From Oenanthe sinensis (Eukaryota; Streptophyta; Magnoliopsida; Apiales; Apiaceae): a DNA stretch of 64,000 nt. Position numbers and translations under genes: made by a program. Location: NCBI GenBank assembly GCA_028671895.1, contig CM053794.1, forward strand, positions 16,292,501 to 16,356,500. The letters are read 5' to 3'. Numbering within the stretch: position 1 is the first letter of the stretch; each line of letters starts with the position of its first letter. Under the pieces are notes generated by a model, which saw only the letters and a list, made by a program, of their open reading frames with translations, did not search any database and was not told where the DNA came from. Shown here piece by piece: positions 48,036 to 59,084 of the stretch.

Positions 48036-49640
48036 TTAATCATTAGTGTGATCTCTGTTCCATTTTGTTTCTCTTAGAGAATCACTAGAGTCTTCAACAC
48101 CTTGTTGATTGACAGTATCTTTTACTCTTGCACTGTTGACAACATCAATTTCTTCAAGTCCACTATTCATGGGAACATTCCCAGAAAAATCAGTTGTTTG
48201 AGCAGTTCCTTCATTGTCTCTAGACTGGATAGGAACTATTGTTGGACCAAAAATTGTGTGATCAACTCTTGGTGAATCTTCATCAATCTCTTCTAGATAG
48301 CCTTGATTTTCAAAGGCTAAAGGTTCTGTTTCTTGACTTCCTTCAACTCCAGGAAATTTTGTTTCATCAAAGGTGACATTTACACTCTCCTCCACAGTCT
48401 TATGATCAATGATGTAGACTCTGTATGCAGTCTTGTCAATTCCATACCCCATGAGGATTCCTTCAAGTGCTTTAGTATCAAATTTTCCTTTAATCTCAAT
48501 TGAGTCTTTCATGAAGTAGCACTTTCTTCCAAAGACATGAAAGTAATTGACAGTAGGTTTCCTTCATGTGAGCAATTCATAGGGTGTCTTTCCATAAACC
48601 TTGTTAACTACAGTCCTGTTTTGAGTATAATAGACTGTATTGATTGCTTCACCCCAGAAATAAGTAGGAAGTTTTGCTTCACTCAACATTGTTCTTGCAG
48701 CCTCAATGAGAGTTCTGTTCTTTCTTTCCACAACACCATTTTGTTGAGGTGTCCTTGGTGCAGAGAATTGTTAAGTGATACCATTTTCTTTGCAGAAATC
48801 ATTCATGATACTGTTTTTGAACTTAGTACCATTGTCACTTCTCAAGGTCTGCACCTTGTACTTGGGATTCTTGTCAAGAACCCTTACCAAATCAATAATC
48901 TCTTGAGAAGCTTCATCCTTGGTTTCTAGGAACCTCACCCAATTGTATCTTGAAAAATCATCAACCATCACTAAGTCATATCTTTTTCTTGCCAGTGATT
49001 GCACATTCACATGACCAAATAAGTTCATGTGAATAAGTTGAAATGCTTCATTAATTGAACCACTTAGAGTGCTTTTGTGAGTGGCTCTCCTTAGCTTCCC
49101 ATTCTGGCAATCCTCACACAATCCTTCTTGACAGAATTCAAGTTGAGGAATCCCTTTCACCAACTGTCTCTTCATTAGATAATTCATTGCTTTAAAGTTC
49201 AAATGGGAAAGCTTCTTATGCCACAACCAACTCTCAGATGAAGAAGCCTTACTGTAAAAATAGTAGACTTTGTCTTTTCTTACTGAATCCAAGTCAACTA
49301 TAAAGAGGCTTCCTTTTCTTACTCCTTGAAGTGCTTCTTCTCCTATCTTCTTGTTGATAATGGAGCATCTATCTTGATGAAAACTAACTTGGAATCCTCT
49401 TTCATAAAATTGAGTTACACTCAATAGATTGTGCTTCAAACCATTCACTAGAGCAATCTTCTCAATCTTCAAATTACTAATTTCTAGTATGCCATATCCC
49501 ATTGTGAAACCAACGCTGTTGTCACCAAAGGTTACATAAGGGCCAACCATTTCCTTGAACTGTGATAGCAGGGCTTTATCACCTGTCATGTGTCCTGAGC
49601 ATCCACTGTCAATGATCCACTGTCAATGATCCACATGATT
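48036..49640 (-). pseudogene. Element B pol, protease and integrase part (broken)
   Basis: The protease active site IDSG is present, but a 14-bp tandem duplication (49,604-49,631) shifts the frame right behind it. The frame from 49,589 (MTGDKALL) to 48,771 carries the zinc motif (WHKKLSHLN ... CEDCQ) and the catalytic RSDNG. A TAA then stops it before the QFSAPRTPQQNG block, which carries on in the same frame. A second stop lies near 48,568, after which the integrase C-terminal part (48,512-48,036) runs to the MITE. All recognisable DD35E residues survive except that the frame is interrupted. Inactive. Confidence 0.88.
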
Positions 49641-49676
49641 CTTTTATTTTTCATGTTGCCCTGCAAAGCAAATATT

Positions 49677-52272
49677 TCAAGTTGCTTTTGGTACCCAACT
49701 TTTATTGGGTCCATTTAGCGTAGCTAGTTCACAGTTTGAATCTGGATCAGTTGTAATTCTTTCTTTTGCTTTGAGCATGTCTCTTGTAGCTACCCATTCA
49801 GTTTTGATAACTGGTTTGATAGCTTTGTTTTTGGGTGGCTTGTCCATCCTAACTTTAGGAGGACTTGGAGTCTTTGCCTTTTCAATTTTAACATTCTTAT
49901 GCAGACATACTTGATTGGTAGCAAAAGGCATGTTAAAACAAATACTCATCAAGTTCATTTTACACGAAATGCAATCAAAATCACCACAGTGAGATACTTG
50001 TTTGTTCTTTAAAGGCATGCTGTATAAATTTCCATTGACAGAGGTAGCGTTCTTGACATTAGACTTGTTTTTGTTACAGACATGAGTTAGATGACTAGAA
50101 GACCCACAATTGTTGCACAATTTTCTAGGAGCATTAGGAGCCATAATTGTTCTTCTTATTTATTCCTAGTTTTCCATTTCTGTTCTTCTTGGTCTTCATG
50201 ACAGTATGTTTAGAGGTTACTGTCATACTAGTGTTGATAGTAGGTTTAGATGGAGTTGTCATGACAGTAAGTTTTGATCTCACAGTCTTGACAGCAGCTT
50301 CTGAACTTACTATCTTGCCAGTGTTGACAGTATCATTTAAACTGTTGTTACTGTCAAGGTCAAAACTAACTGTCTTGGGGATTTTGACAGTGTCTTTTGC
50401 CTTAAGAGACTTAGTGACAACTTCATTGTCTTCATCATCTAGTTCTTATTTAATTACTAATGCTTCCTCATCAAATTCAAGTTGTGTCTTTTTAAACAAG
50501 GGATTCTTAACTTTTTTTAGAATGGAAGGTTTGACAATATGTTTGATGTCTTTTTCTATAGTATGTTTCTTACCATTTTTCTTCTCATAGTTAAACCCTA
50601 TACCTATCTTTTGATTTTCAGTATTATCATCATGGTATGATTTTAACAGGGAAGAAGAATTCTTGTAAGCCTTGATTTTGAATTCATTCTCAGAAATCTA
50701 TTTTCTGAGAAATTCTTCAATCTGGGAAGCACAAACTACCTTGTTTTTAAGAATCTCATTTCCTTGTTGCAAGGACTCAAAAACATTCTGTTTAAGTTCT
50801 AGTTCATGATTATTAATTCTTAATAACTTATTAGCACTAGAGAGTTTGACAATCTCCTCATTAGCAGCTAGCATGCTTGTATGAATATTGAAAATTTCAG
50901 AACTTAAACTTTTAACAGTTTTCTTATACTGAGATGTAGTCATGTCAACAGTAGTAAGAATGGGTATTTGATTTGATGAAGTGGAAGAACCCTCTCCAGA
51001 GTTTGCCATGAGAGCAAGATTTCCATATTCTTCCTCCTCTTCATTATCAGAATCTTCCCAACACTTGCCTTCAGCCATAAAAGCCCTTCCTTGTTGCTTT
51101 TTGAGCAAGGCATCATACTTTGCTTTGAGTTCCTCATAATCATTGTCATTTATTCTCATTTGTTTTGGCTTTTTGTATTCTATTGCAAAATGCCCCATTT
51201 CATTGCAGTTGTAACACCTTATCTTGGATCTATCCACCATAACTATTTTGTATCCACCTTTGCCACTTCCTCCAGGTTTTGAAGTATTTGACTTGTTGAA
51301 TCTGGAGCTTTGTCATCTGGGTTTGAAAGCTTTATTCTTCTTGAATCTCAGATTGGAGAACTTTCTTGCCATGTAGGCCATTGTTTTGTTTTCACTGTTA
51401 TCTAGTTCCTCCAAAGTGTAGAACTCATCTTCTTCACCATTCTTGAGTTCAAGAGTCACACTTTCATCTTTATCTGTGACCTCTTCAATCTTGATGTACT
51501 GTTGATGTTGAGATTCCTAGAGCTGCAACATCTTTGGATCTTGAGCTACCAGAGCATTTGAGGTGTTGGCCATCTTTCCTCTTTGACCAGACTGAATAGC
51601 TCTCTTTTGTAACAGCTCTAGCTCATAGGTTTTAAGTATGCCATATAAAGTTTCAAGAGAAACTTTTGATAAATCCATTCCTTCTCTTATGGCAGTAACC
51701 TTGTGCTCTAGATGGTCAGGAAGTGTCAACATGAAATTCATGTTTACTTCCTTCTTGTCATAAAACTTTCCATGTAGCTGCAGGTCATTTATCAACCTAT
51801 TGAACCTCTCAAACATCTCAGTCAACCCTTCACTTGGCTTGGACATAAAAGCCACATACTGAGACACCAGGATTTGCCTTTGGTTATCTTTTACCTCTTC
51901 TGTTCCTTCACACGGTATCTCAATGGTTTCCTAAATTTGTTTGGCACTTGTGCAGTTGACAATGTTGCTGTACATAACATTGTCAAGTGCTTCAATAATT
52001 ATGAACTGTAAACAACCATCCAAAAATACTTTTTCTTTTTCTGTATCATTGTACTCTGAAACCTTTTTAGGAACCTAGTGGGCAGGTATTGTCTCACCTT
52101 CCATTGTGGTTTCAGGTACATATGATTGAGGTATAAAAGGACCATTTTCCAAAATGCCAGGATAAAGTGGGTTGACTGTTTTTATGAACAACATCATTTT
52201 TCTTTTCCAAAGATTGTAATGTTCTTTATCAAAGGTGGGTATTTTTATGCTGCTTACTTTCTGTGCACTCAT
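49677..52272 (-). pseudogene. Element B gag (broken)
   Basis: The start MSAQKVSSIKIPTFDKEHYN at 52,272 matches the gag of A and C. A stop follows after 65 codons, then fragments at 51,867-51,517 (HLEHKVTAIREGMD), 51,240-50,698 with the CCHC knuckle CYNCNEMGHFAIEY (last Cys changed to Tyr, so the finger is damaged), and 50,144-49,677, which holds a second, unusual cysteine cluster (CNNCGSSSHLTHVCNKN) and ends in WVPKAT followed by TGA. About six frames are needed to read through. The TGACAGTA word is frequent here as well (50,195-50,395), inside what was coding sequence. Confidence 0.85.
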
Positions 52273-52309
52273 ATTTAGATCTTTTCAGGTTATATATGTC
52301 TAACCTGCT

Positions 52310-52321
52310 GCTCTGATACCA
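52310..52321 (-). other. Element B primer binding site
   Basis: Minus strand TGGTATCAGAGC, complementary to the 3' end of initiator tRNA-Met, two nt inside the LTR. Confidence 0.9.
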
Positions 52322-52323
52322 GT

Positions 52324-53407
52324 TGTTAAACAGTATGAGTGTAGCAGAAGGGGGGGTTGAATGTAACTTGATAATTTATCACTAATCTTGTTAACAACAA
52401 ACAAGAAGTAATAATATCAAGTAAGAAATGCAAACAACAATAAGTAAGCAATGACAGGTGTTTAACTTCAAAAATTAATTTTATTAATTTTTGTTTGCTA
52501 CAACTGACTGGAAAATAATTCTAGCTTCGATAAATACAATAACAAAGAGTTTGTTAATGTTTCTATGCTTGAGAGAAAATCTTGCTCAATTGCATAAGGG
52601 AAAGTGTTTGTGAGATATGTGTATTTATACTGAAACACATATCCCATTTATAAGTGTACTTTCCCTTGTTCCTAGGACAAAGCTTGAAATGGAAACTTTT
52701 CTTTTTCTATTCAAATTTGTCTTCATTCCATTTGTAGATAAAGTTGTTCTGAGATGTACAGATATCCTTGACTCCTTGAGCACGCTTTATCTTTTTGCTT
52801 GTCTTCTCCCAAGTTGCAGTAGTAGACTTGACAGACTAGGTAGTAATGTCAAAATCATTCCTTGTATTTTAACTATCTAGTCTGCTACCTGAAGCAGACT
52901 GTCAGCTTCACCAAAAGGTTACTGTCAACTTTAGCTTCTCTTTGGTGACAGTATATTCGACTCTACATACTTTGTTGTCAAGCTTGATAATCTTCTAAAA
53001 CATGTTGTCTTCCAAAGCTGCTGTCAACTATCCCCGCTAATGTTGCTGTCAACTATCCCCGCCAAAGTTGTTGTCAGTAAAACTTGTTGTCATCAAATCT
53101 TCATTCTCCACCAAGTTTACTATTAATAGAATAGTTGATGTCAGTAATACTTGTTGTCTTCAAATCTTCAGTCTCCGCCAAGTTTACTGTCAATGGAATA
53201 GTTACTGTCAGTGTCTTCAAATCTTCATTCTCCGTTAAGTTTACTGTCAATGGAATAGTTGTTGTCGTCTGTTCCAAATGTGTTGTCACTTGAATATGTT
53301 ATCGTAGGCTTCAGTTGTAGAATGTTACTGTCAAAGTCTTGATCCATGTTGTGCCTGAACACTTTGTGAACTTCTACTTCATGGATCATGTTATTACATT
53401 TTTACAA
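52324..53407 (-). repeat. Element B 5' LTR, outer end missing
   Basis: Begins TGTTAAACAGTATGAGTG like the copy at 38,957, and carries the TATA box (52,629-52,622) and the ACTGTCA words (52,890-53,335). It matches the other LTR as far as TTTACAA at 53,407. The last 174 bp of the complete copy (40,067-40,240) are absent. Family-C array sequence starts in their place. Confidence 0.9.
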
Positions 53408-54218
53408 GATATGAGTCATACCGAGTTATTGAAATATGAGTCATACTGAGCTGCTGAAATATGAGTCATACCGAGCTGCTGAAATATGAGTCATACCGAG
53501 TTGTTGAAATATGAGTCATACCGAGCTGTTGAAATATGAGTCATACCGAGCTGCTGAAATATGAGTCATACCGAGATGCTGAAATATGAGTCATACCGAG
53601 CTGCTGAAATATGAGTCATACTGAGCTGCTGAAATATGAGTCATACCGAGCTGCTGAAATATGAGTCATACCGAGCTGCTGAAATATGAGTCATACCGAA
53701 GCCACTTGCAATGAGTCATACCGAGCACCTTTGCAGTGAGTCATACCGAATTCTTAAATGAGTCATACCGACCATTATAAGTCTTGTCCAGCCTTTTTAT
53801 GAGTCATACAAGGGTTAATTTTAAGAGAAAAAGGTCATACTGGGATGAGTCATGCTGGCTTTCCACCTCTATAAATATGAGGAGTTGTCTTCATTTTTCA
53901 GGATCAGAAAAACAGTTCAAATTTCAGAAATTTGTCTGCATTGTAATATTCACAGATTTCTGTGTAAGTTTGGAATATAATTGTTAAACTCGAACAATTC
54001 ATGTCAAAATCGTTCTAAGCTTTTTAAACAATTATATAAACTTTCTACTTATTAATTTTGTAATACTTTTCAAGTTAAAATTATATCTTCTACTTGAACA
54101 GTATTTCATTTCAATTAATATTTCGTGTGAATTTAAAATAATATTTTTAAATCCAATAATCCGCGATAATTAATAGATATTGTATTCAACCCCCCTTCTA
54201 CAATATCAGGGACCAACA
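53408..54218 (+). repeat. Element C 5' LTR, truncated on the left, with 25-bp array
   Basis: Starts within an array of a 25-bp unit (ATGAGTCATACCGAGCTGC plus TGAAAT), about 11 full copies to 53,700. Degenerate copies of GAGTCATACCGA continue to about 53,780. Then come a TATAAATA box (53,870-53,877) and the end GGGACCAACA. In the 3' LTR the array is about 14 units (59,745-60,102). Confidence 0.9.
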
Positions 54219-54424
54219 ATTGGTATCAGAGCTGGTTGATATTTATAATATCAGATCCGAACCAAATATTCCGCGACTCATACAGATCTCAAAAATTATT
54301 TTTAATTCGAAATAAAAAAAATTTCGAAATAATTTATTTTTTTAAAATTATTTTTGATCAAAAATTATTTTCAGTCAAAAATTAAAATATTTTTTGAAAC
54401 ACTTAATTTTTAATCTTATTAAAG

Positions 54425-56080
54425 ATGAGTACCCAGAAAGTGACGAGCATAAAAATTCCACAATTTGACAGAGAACACTACAACTTGTGGAAACACAAAA
54501 TGCTACTATTTATTGGGATTGCCAATCCTAAGTATGCATTAGTATTGGCCAAAGGCGTTGAACACCCTATAACAGTCATTCCAGAACATGAGATAGATGG
54601 GGTCGTAATTCCTCACAGACAGTTTCCAAAAATTCTAACTAACTACACACCTGAAGAAAAAGAAGCTGTGTCCCTGGACAACAACCTCAAATTAATATTG
54701 ATTAAATCTCTAGACTACGTCATGTACAATCATGTAGTCAATTGTAAAAATGCAAAACAAATCTGGGAAACAATAGAGATTATCAATGAGGGGACGGAGG
54801 AAGTGAAAGAGAATAGATTGGAAATCTTGATCTCCCAGTATGAGCAATTCAGATCCAACCCTGGTGAGGGTATCTCTGAGGTGTTTCAGAGATTGAACAA
54901 ACTGATAAACGAGCTCAACATGAATGGAAAGTACTATCAGAATCAGGAGGTAAACAAGAAGTTTTTGCTAACCTTGTCGGAGCATCTGGAACACAGGATC
55001 GCAGCTATCCGGGAGTCTAGGGATATGAAGGAGGTAACACTAGAAAGACTCTACGGAGTGTTAAAGACTTATGAATTGGAGCAGATCCAGACCAGAGAGA
55101 TGTATAGAAGAGGTAAGGTTCTGAGTTCTTCTAAAGCACTGTTAGTAGAAGTACCAGAGAAGAAGGAAGTAAAGGTTGTTGAACCTTCAAACAGTTCAAT
55201 AAAGTATGTGGTTCCAGAACTTGGACATGCTTCAAATAACCAGGAAAATGGTGAATTCTACTCTCTCGAAGAACTGGATCAGCTGGAAGATGAGTCTCTA
55301 GCTATGGTTGCCAGGAGGTTTGGCAACATGAGATTTCGAATGAACTCTTCCTATAAAGTAAAACCTAATTTTGGAAGTTACCAAAAAGAAGGGTCTTCAA
55401 CAGCTGAATCAAGAAGCGGCTACAAGACTAGCTTAGTTGATAGAAGCAAGTTTCGTTACTTCAACTGCAATGAGCTAGGCCACTTTGCAACTGAATGCAA
55501 AAAGCCGAAGCAAGGGAAAATGAGAGAGTCTTATGAAGATCTCCAGAAAAAGTATGATGCACTTGTGAAGAAGCATCAAGGAAAGTCTTATCTAGCAAAG
55601 GGAAAAAGCTGGGACGACTCAGACAATGATGATGAGGAAGAGTTGGGAAATCTTGCTCTTATGGCTTCATCCGAGGAATCACTGTCTCCCACCCGTCAAG
55701 GAGGAATAGATGTAAATCCTTCTTGCCCTAAAATGTTTGCATTGCTAGGTAAAGAACTAGATGGCGAAAAAGATAAGGTTAAGAAACTCAGACTCAAAGT
55801 CAAAGAGTTAATTGACGAGACTGAAGTTCTTACACAGTTAAAAAGAAATAATGACAAGTTGACTGACCAGTTGACTAAAGACTTAGCTTTTCAAGTCAAC
55901 AGAGTTAAGTGTTATATTTATGTTGAAACTTATCTCAGAAACCAGATAGTGGAAGAAAAGAAAAGGTGTCTAGCCTATGAAAATCCAGAGTTTGCTGATT
56001 TTGTGTATTTTCTATTCAAAGCTCTCTATGGGCTCAAGCAAGCACCAAAGACATGGCATGACACTCTCTCTGTATTTTAA
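54425..56080 (+). CDS. Element C gag fused in frame to a reverse transcriptase fragment
   Basis: 551 aa. Residues 1 to about 518 are gag: the FDREHYNLWKHKM start, the UBN2-like gag domain with HLEHRIAAIRES, a knuckle YFNCNELGHFATEC in which the first Cys is changed to Tyr, an acidic stretch, and a coiled coil. At about 55,979 the frame passes directly into FADFVYFLFKALYGLKQAP of RT and ends at TAA (56,078-56,080), where relatives have a leucine codon. Compared with element A, the end of gag, protease, integrase and the first third of RT are gone (roughly 3 kb). If expressed it would give a Gag protein with a short RT tail, which could at most act structurally with help from full-length relatives. 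Confidence 0.85.
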   Translation: MSTQKVTSIKIPQFDREHYNLWKHKMLLFIGIANPKYALVLAKGVEHPITVIPEHEIDGVVIPHRQFPKILTNYTPEEKEAVSLDNNLKLILIKSLDYVMYNHVVNCKNAKQIWETIEIINEGTEEVKENRLEILISQYEQFRSNPGEGISEVFQRLNKLINELNMNGKYYQNQEVNKKFLLTLSEHLEHRIAAIRESRDMKEVTLERLYGVLKTYELEQIQTREMYRRGKVLSSSKALLVEVPEKKEVKVVEPSNSSIKYVVPELGHASNNQENGEFYSLEELDQLEDESLAMVARRFGNMRFRMNSSYKVKPNFGSYQKEGSSTAESRSGYKTSLVDRSKFRYFNCNELGHFATECKKPKQGKMRESYEDLQKKYDALVKKHQGKSYLAKGKSWDDSDNDDEEELGNLALMASSEESLSPTRQGGIDVNPSCPKMFALLGKELDGEKDKVKKLRLKVKELIDETEVLTQLKRNNDKLTDQLTKDLAFQVNRVKCYIYVETYLRNQIVEEKKRCLAYENPEFADFVYFLFKALYGLKQAPKTWHDTLSVF

Positions 56081-57094
56081 CTTGAAAATAATTTTGTTAG
56101 AGGTGTCATAGATAAAACTCTCTTTTATAAACTTCGTGATAAAGATATATTTGTTCAAGTTTATATTAACGATATTATATTTGGTTCTACTAACGAAAAC
56201 TTGTGCAAGAGATTTGCTAAGTTAATGCAGAACAGGTATGAAATGAGCACGATGGGTGAGCTGTCATTCTTCCTAGGATTGCAAGTAAAGCAAAAGGAAG
56301 AAGGGATTTTTATTTGCCAATCAAAATACGTAAGGGATCTTCTGAGAAAATACAGTCTAGAAGATTCTTCACCGGCAAAAACCCCTATGCCCATAGCCAC
56401 AAAGCTTGATAAGGATGAAACTGGTAAGAAAGTTGACATCACAAGCTATAGAGGTATGATAGGCTCATTATTATACTTAACTGCTAGTAGACCTGATATA
56501 ATGTTTGTAACATGCTTATGTGCTAGATTTCAATCAGATCTTAGGGAATCTCATCTTATAGTTGTTAAAAGAATTTTTAGATATCTGAAGGGTACACCAA
56601 ATCTCAGAATTTGGTACCCTAAATATACCGGTTTTGAACTAATAGGCTATACAGATTCAGATTATGCAGGATGCAGGATGGACAGGAAAAGTACTTCTGG
56701 AAGCTGTCAGTTTCTAGGACAATGGTTGATCTCCTGGTACAGCAAGAAACAACACTCAGTGTCTACCTCGACAGCCGAAGCAAAATACATTGCGGCAGGT
56801 AGTTGTTGTGCACAGATCTTGTGGATAAGGAATCAACTGAATGATTATGGACTTGCGCTAACTAAAATTCCAATACTTTGCGATAACACAAGTGCCATAG
56901 CAATTTCCAACAATCCTATACAACATTTAAGGACCAAGCACATGGACATAAGGTATCATTTCATCCGAGAGCATGTCATGAATGGAACTGTGGTGTTACA
57001 TTTTGTACCCACAGAAGATCAAATTGCTGACATCTTCACGAAACCACTTGATGAATCCACTTTCTCAAAGTTGGTTAGTGAGTTAGGGATGTAA
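56081..57094 (+). pseudogene. Element C reverse transcriptase end and RNase H (inactive)
   Basis: Continues from the previous frame after the TAA. The catalytic motif reads YIND (56,162-56,173) where A and B have YVDD, so one of the two essential aspartates is an asparagine and polymerase activity should be lost. The frame from 56,201 to 57,094 is open (297 aa) with TASRPDIMFV, YTDSDYAG, THIDIRYHF-like HMDIRYHFIREH and ADIFTKPL, and ends after ELGM. The RNase H domain looks complete. Confidence 0.88.
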
Positions 57095-59084
57095 ACATGA
57101 ATTGATTATTGCATGATGTTTTAAATTGCATATTTAATTTTAAGCAAACACTGTAAATACACTGTATATATTCCTTAAAATTTATCAAACAAATAAAATG
57201 AAAAAGAAAACTCAAAAAGATTTTCCTTATTTTTGTACAGTTTTAATATATTTGGCATATGTACTGTAAATATTTTATATTATTGTTGTTTTCCAATAAT
57301 TGGCATATATTATTTATATATATAAGTATGTATAGTTTTAGTTGTTTTTCAACATTGGCATCCTTATTTTTATTTATGTTTTTATTTTTTTTATATGTAA
57401 ATATGCGCTGATTATTTCACGTCTCTTTTGAGAAGTAGGAAAGATCTATGAGCTTGATCATCCAATTGTTTCTGATAGTTAGATCCCAAACATTGGCATC
57501 AATCTCTATCCAAGATCTTAGAACCAAACACACAAACACAATCACATCCGTCTCTCTAACCATTAAACAGAATACCTAATTGTTAAGAATGAGGGAGTCA
57601 ATGCCTTGATTGCATTTGATAAGGTTGGTATTGTGAGTGAACCAACAGCTCTGTCTCCAGAAAGGTGATTAATATATATAAAAGCTGAGACAACTGTTAG
57701 CTCATCTGTGTTTTCTCAAAAGGATACAGACTTGGAAAAGGCAAAACTGTTATTAGGTTCATTCTCTCAACAGAGTGAGTCTATTGATTTCGGCCTGTCA
57801 GCCAAGGCCACTTGTAAAGAGTCAATTTCATCTGACATTTTTCAAGAAACTACAAATATTGTCTTATGTTTTAGGGACCAACACCAAGGGACCAACAATG
57901 TAAAGACTTACTTGGAACCAAAAGGGACCAAGAGGGAGCAATTGAAATGTCACAGTAAGGATGAATTGATGGAAACAATTATTCTAAACTTCCATATCAA
58001 GGAAGGAAGGATGATTGATGATTCTGACTGAATCAACATGCCTTCACAGGTGTCAGGAGGAATCTTGGATCATTTGCTACATTAATCCTTGTCTCCCTCC
58101 CCAGATGGAACATATCTGGATTCCTAACGGAATAGATCATCTTAGATGATCAGCAACTCACTGAATCTATTCCTGAAGCAATTCAGTTTATAAAATCAAA
58201 TATTTTAATAGATTTAATTGAGGACGGGGATTTACGAAACCCCATTGCACCACCAGTGACCTCTCTTGAATGGGCTATGGTGATCTTTCTTGCAGGTACA
58301 AAAGACTGAGTCATCCGTACTGAGAGAGATATAGTGATTTGAGAAAAGAGTGAAACACAATAAAGGAAGAGTGAAAATATATATTCTATGAGTGAAACAC
58401 TTAGAGAGTATATGAGCGAAACACTTGTGAGGAACACAAAGTAAAATCACACACTAGCACACTTACCGAATCCGTTTCCCAATTCCATGTTACAGATTTC
58501 TAATGTTATTCAACCAAGGTGGAAATTTCTTCAGAAAAGGACCAACAATTGTTACCTATCTACAATTAGGGGAGAATTATTAAGAGGATTACTCAACTAA
58601 GGGGGAGAATTATTAAGAGGATTACTCCAAAATGTTAAAGTGTTCAACTAAGGGGGAGTAGATCAAAATGGGAGAAGTAAACAAAGACTTTTGCCAGAAG
58701 AGGATTACTCAATTGTTAAACAAGAAAAGTTGGATAATTTACAAAAAGGGAAAATGAATCTACCTTGGGTGAGAAGTAAAAACAGAAGTTGGAAATTCAA
58801 AGGAAAAATGGTAAGAAGAGAACAGGCATCATCTCTGTCATCCTAAGGGGGAACAGTGATGAGTTTGAGAGATGAAGATAATACTACATGTATAATATGT
58901 TCAGTGCTAGAGGAACAAACATCTTTCATTTCAGTTAACTCAGAAAATCTGGAAATGTATTATATAATCCAGAGAACAATTTATTATTTACAGTTCTTAC
59001 ATGTCATATTTGTTTCTTAGTTGTTAGTTGAGTTATCCTCTAGTAATTTGTGTGTTAAATGTTTAACAACAAATAGGGGGAGAT
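57095..59084 (+). other. Element C 3' internal region with repeated polypurine tracts
   Basis: No ORF2 like those of A and B can be recognised. A 107-codon frame (57,708-58,031) has no recognisable relative. From 58,567 onward there are several polypurine tracts of the type AAGGGGGAG: about 58,567, 58,599, 58,651, 58,848, and the last, AATAGGGGGAGAT, at 59,072-59,084 against the 3' LTR. The last is the plus-strand primer site. Multiple such tracts are known in Sireviruses. Confidence 0.6.

Larger units (their letters stand above)
38957..53407 (-). mobile_element. Element B: large Sirevirus-type Ty1-copia retrotransposon, decayed
   Basis: About 14.4 kb. On the minus strand: 5' LTR (53,407-52,324, its outer end lost), primer site, gag, pol, spacer, a long ORF2 region and 3' LTR (40,240-38,957). 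Many frameshifts and stops, plus a MITE in pol, make it inactive. The two LTRs differ clearly more by eye than those of element C, including a ~12-bp indel near 39,127, so it is older. The outer end of its 5' LTR is replaced by element C sequence, so no target duplication can be read. Confidence 0.92.

Noticed and set aside
53408..53700. Tandem array considered as a CRISPR array or centromeric satellite
   Set aside because: The 25-bp units are contiguous with no spacers, and the same array sits in both LTRs of element C, so it is part of the LTR.
57708..58031. 107-codon frame in the 3' region of element C as a gene
   Set aside because: No recognisable domain and no similarity to ORF2 of A or B; kept only as part of the element's 3' region.
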